The translations under genes and the position numbers were made by a program. Under the pieces are notes generated by a model, which made no database searches, had not been told where the DNA came from, and was given only the letters and a program-made list of their open reading frames with translations. From UBA11524 sp051883695 (GTDB lineage Bacteria > Bacillota > Clostridia > Christensenellales > Aristaeellaceae): a DNA stretch of 13,976 nt. The DNA is taken from NCBI GenBank assembly GCA_051883695.1, contig JBJEUF010000073.1, positions 1-13,976 on the forward strand. Direction: 5' to 3'. Every line of letters begins with the position of its first letter. Position 1 is the first letter of the stretch. Shown here piece after piece: positions 13,951 to 13,976 of this stretch.

Positions 13951-13976
13951 GCACGGCCAGCAGGGAGCAATGCCTC

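Larger units (their letters stand above)
13725..13976. other. Element-derived sequence without an intact gene
   Basis: The sequence from the third repeat to the window end is less GC-rich in places than the core genes. Apart from the small ORF, the -10-like site and the terminator hairpin listed separately, I see no coding region on either strand. On the - strand the frames are broken by stops and show no integrase homology beyond the fragment at 13515-13688. Confidence 0.5.

Overview
The window comes from a moderately GC-rich bacterial chromosome, most likely a gut-type member of the class Clostridia (Bacillota). The evidence is strong AGGAGG-type ribosome binding sites, vegetative TTGnnn-N17-TATAAT promoters, a CdaA/CdaR c-di-AMP module, a large single-chain clostridial-type PurL, and a PurO-type IMP cyclohydrolase next to a stand-alone AICAR transformylase. 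No marker fixes the genus.

Region 1 (1-6979) is the 3' part of a purine biosynthesis operon, all on the + strand with short gaps: a few codons of an upstream gene (perhaps purN), purO-type IMP cyclohydrolase, stand-alone AICAR formyltransferase, purD and purL. Together these cover GAR synthesis, FGAM synthesis and the last two steps to IMP. Region 2 (6980-7411) has no gene. It holds two copies of a 29-bp terminator-like repeat 230 bp apart, enclosing five separate perfect hairpins, followed by a clear promoter. Region 3 (7412-7822) is a monocistronic MIF/tautomerase-superfamily gene with its own promoter and terminator.

Region 4 (7919-12249) starts with a promoter and carries cdaA and cdaR (diadenylate cyclase and its YbbR-domain regulator, overlapping by 4 bp), an unrecognised 199-aa membrane protein, and an RsmF-like rRNA m5C methyltransferase, again with a 4-bp overlap. 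A hairpin with a short T tract sits inside the cluster after cdaR. Region 5 (12308-13370) is the ribosomal protein operon rplM-rpsI. It has a near-consensus promoter, a structured 5' leader, a TTG start for L13 and a strong terminator after S9.

Region 6 (13371-13976) has no intact large gene. It contains the last 57 codons of a tyrosine integrase on the - strand, short repeats around that fragment and just after rpsI, and a small structured segment with a 33-codon ORF that overlaps a terminator hairpin. It looks like the scar or edge of an integrated element at the 3' end of rpsI.

Most of the window is core housekeeping. The least explained parts are the hairpin array at 6986-7247, the rplM leader, and the element-derived tail after rpsI. 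I did not find a complete novel system.
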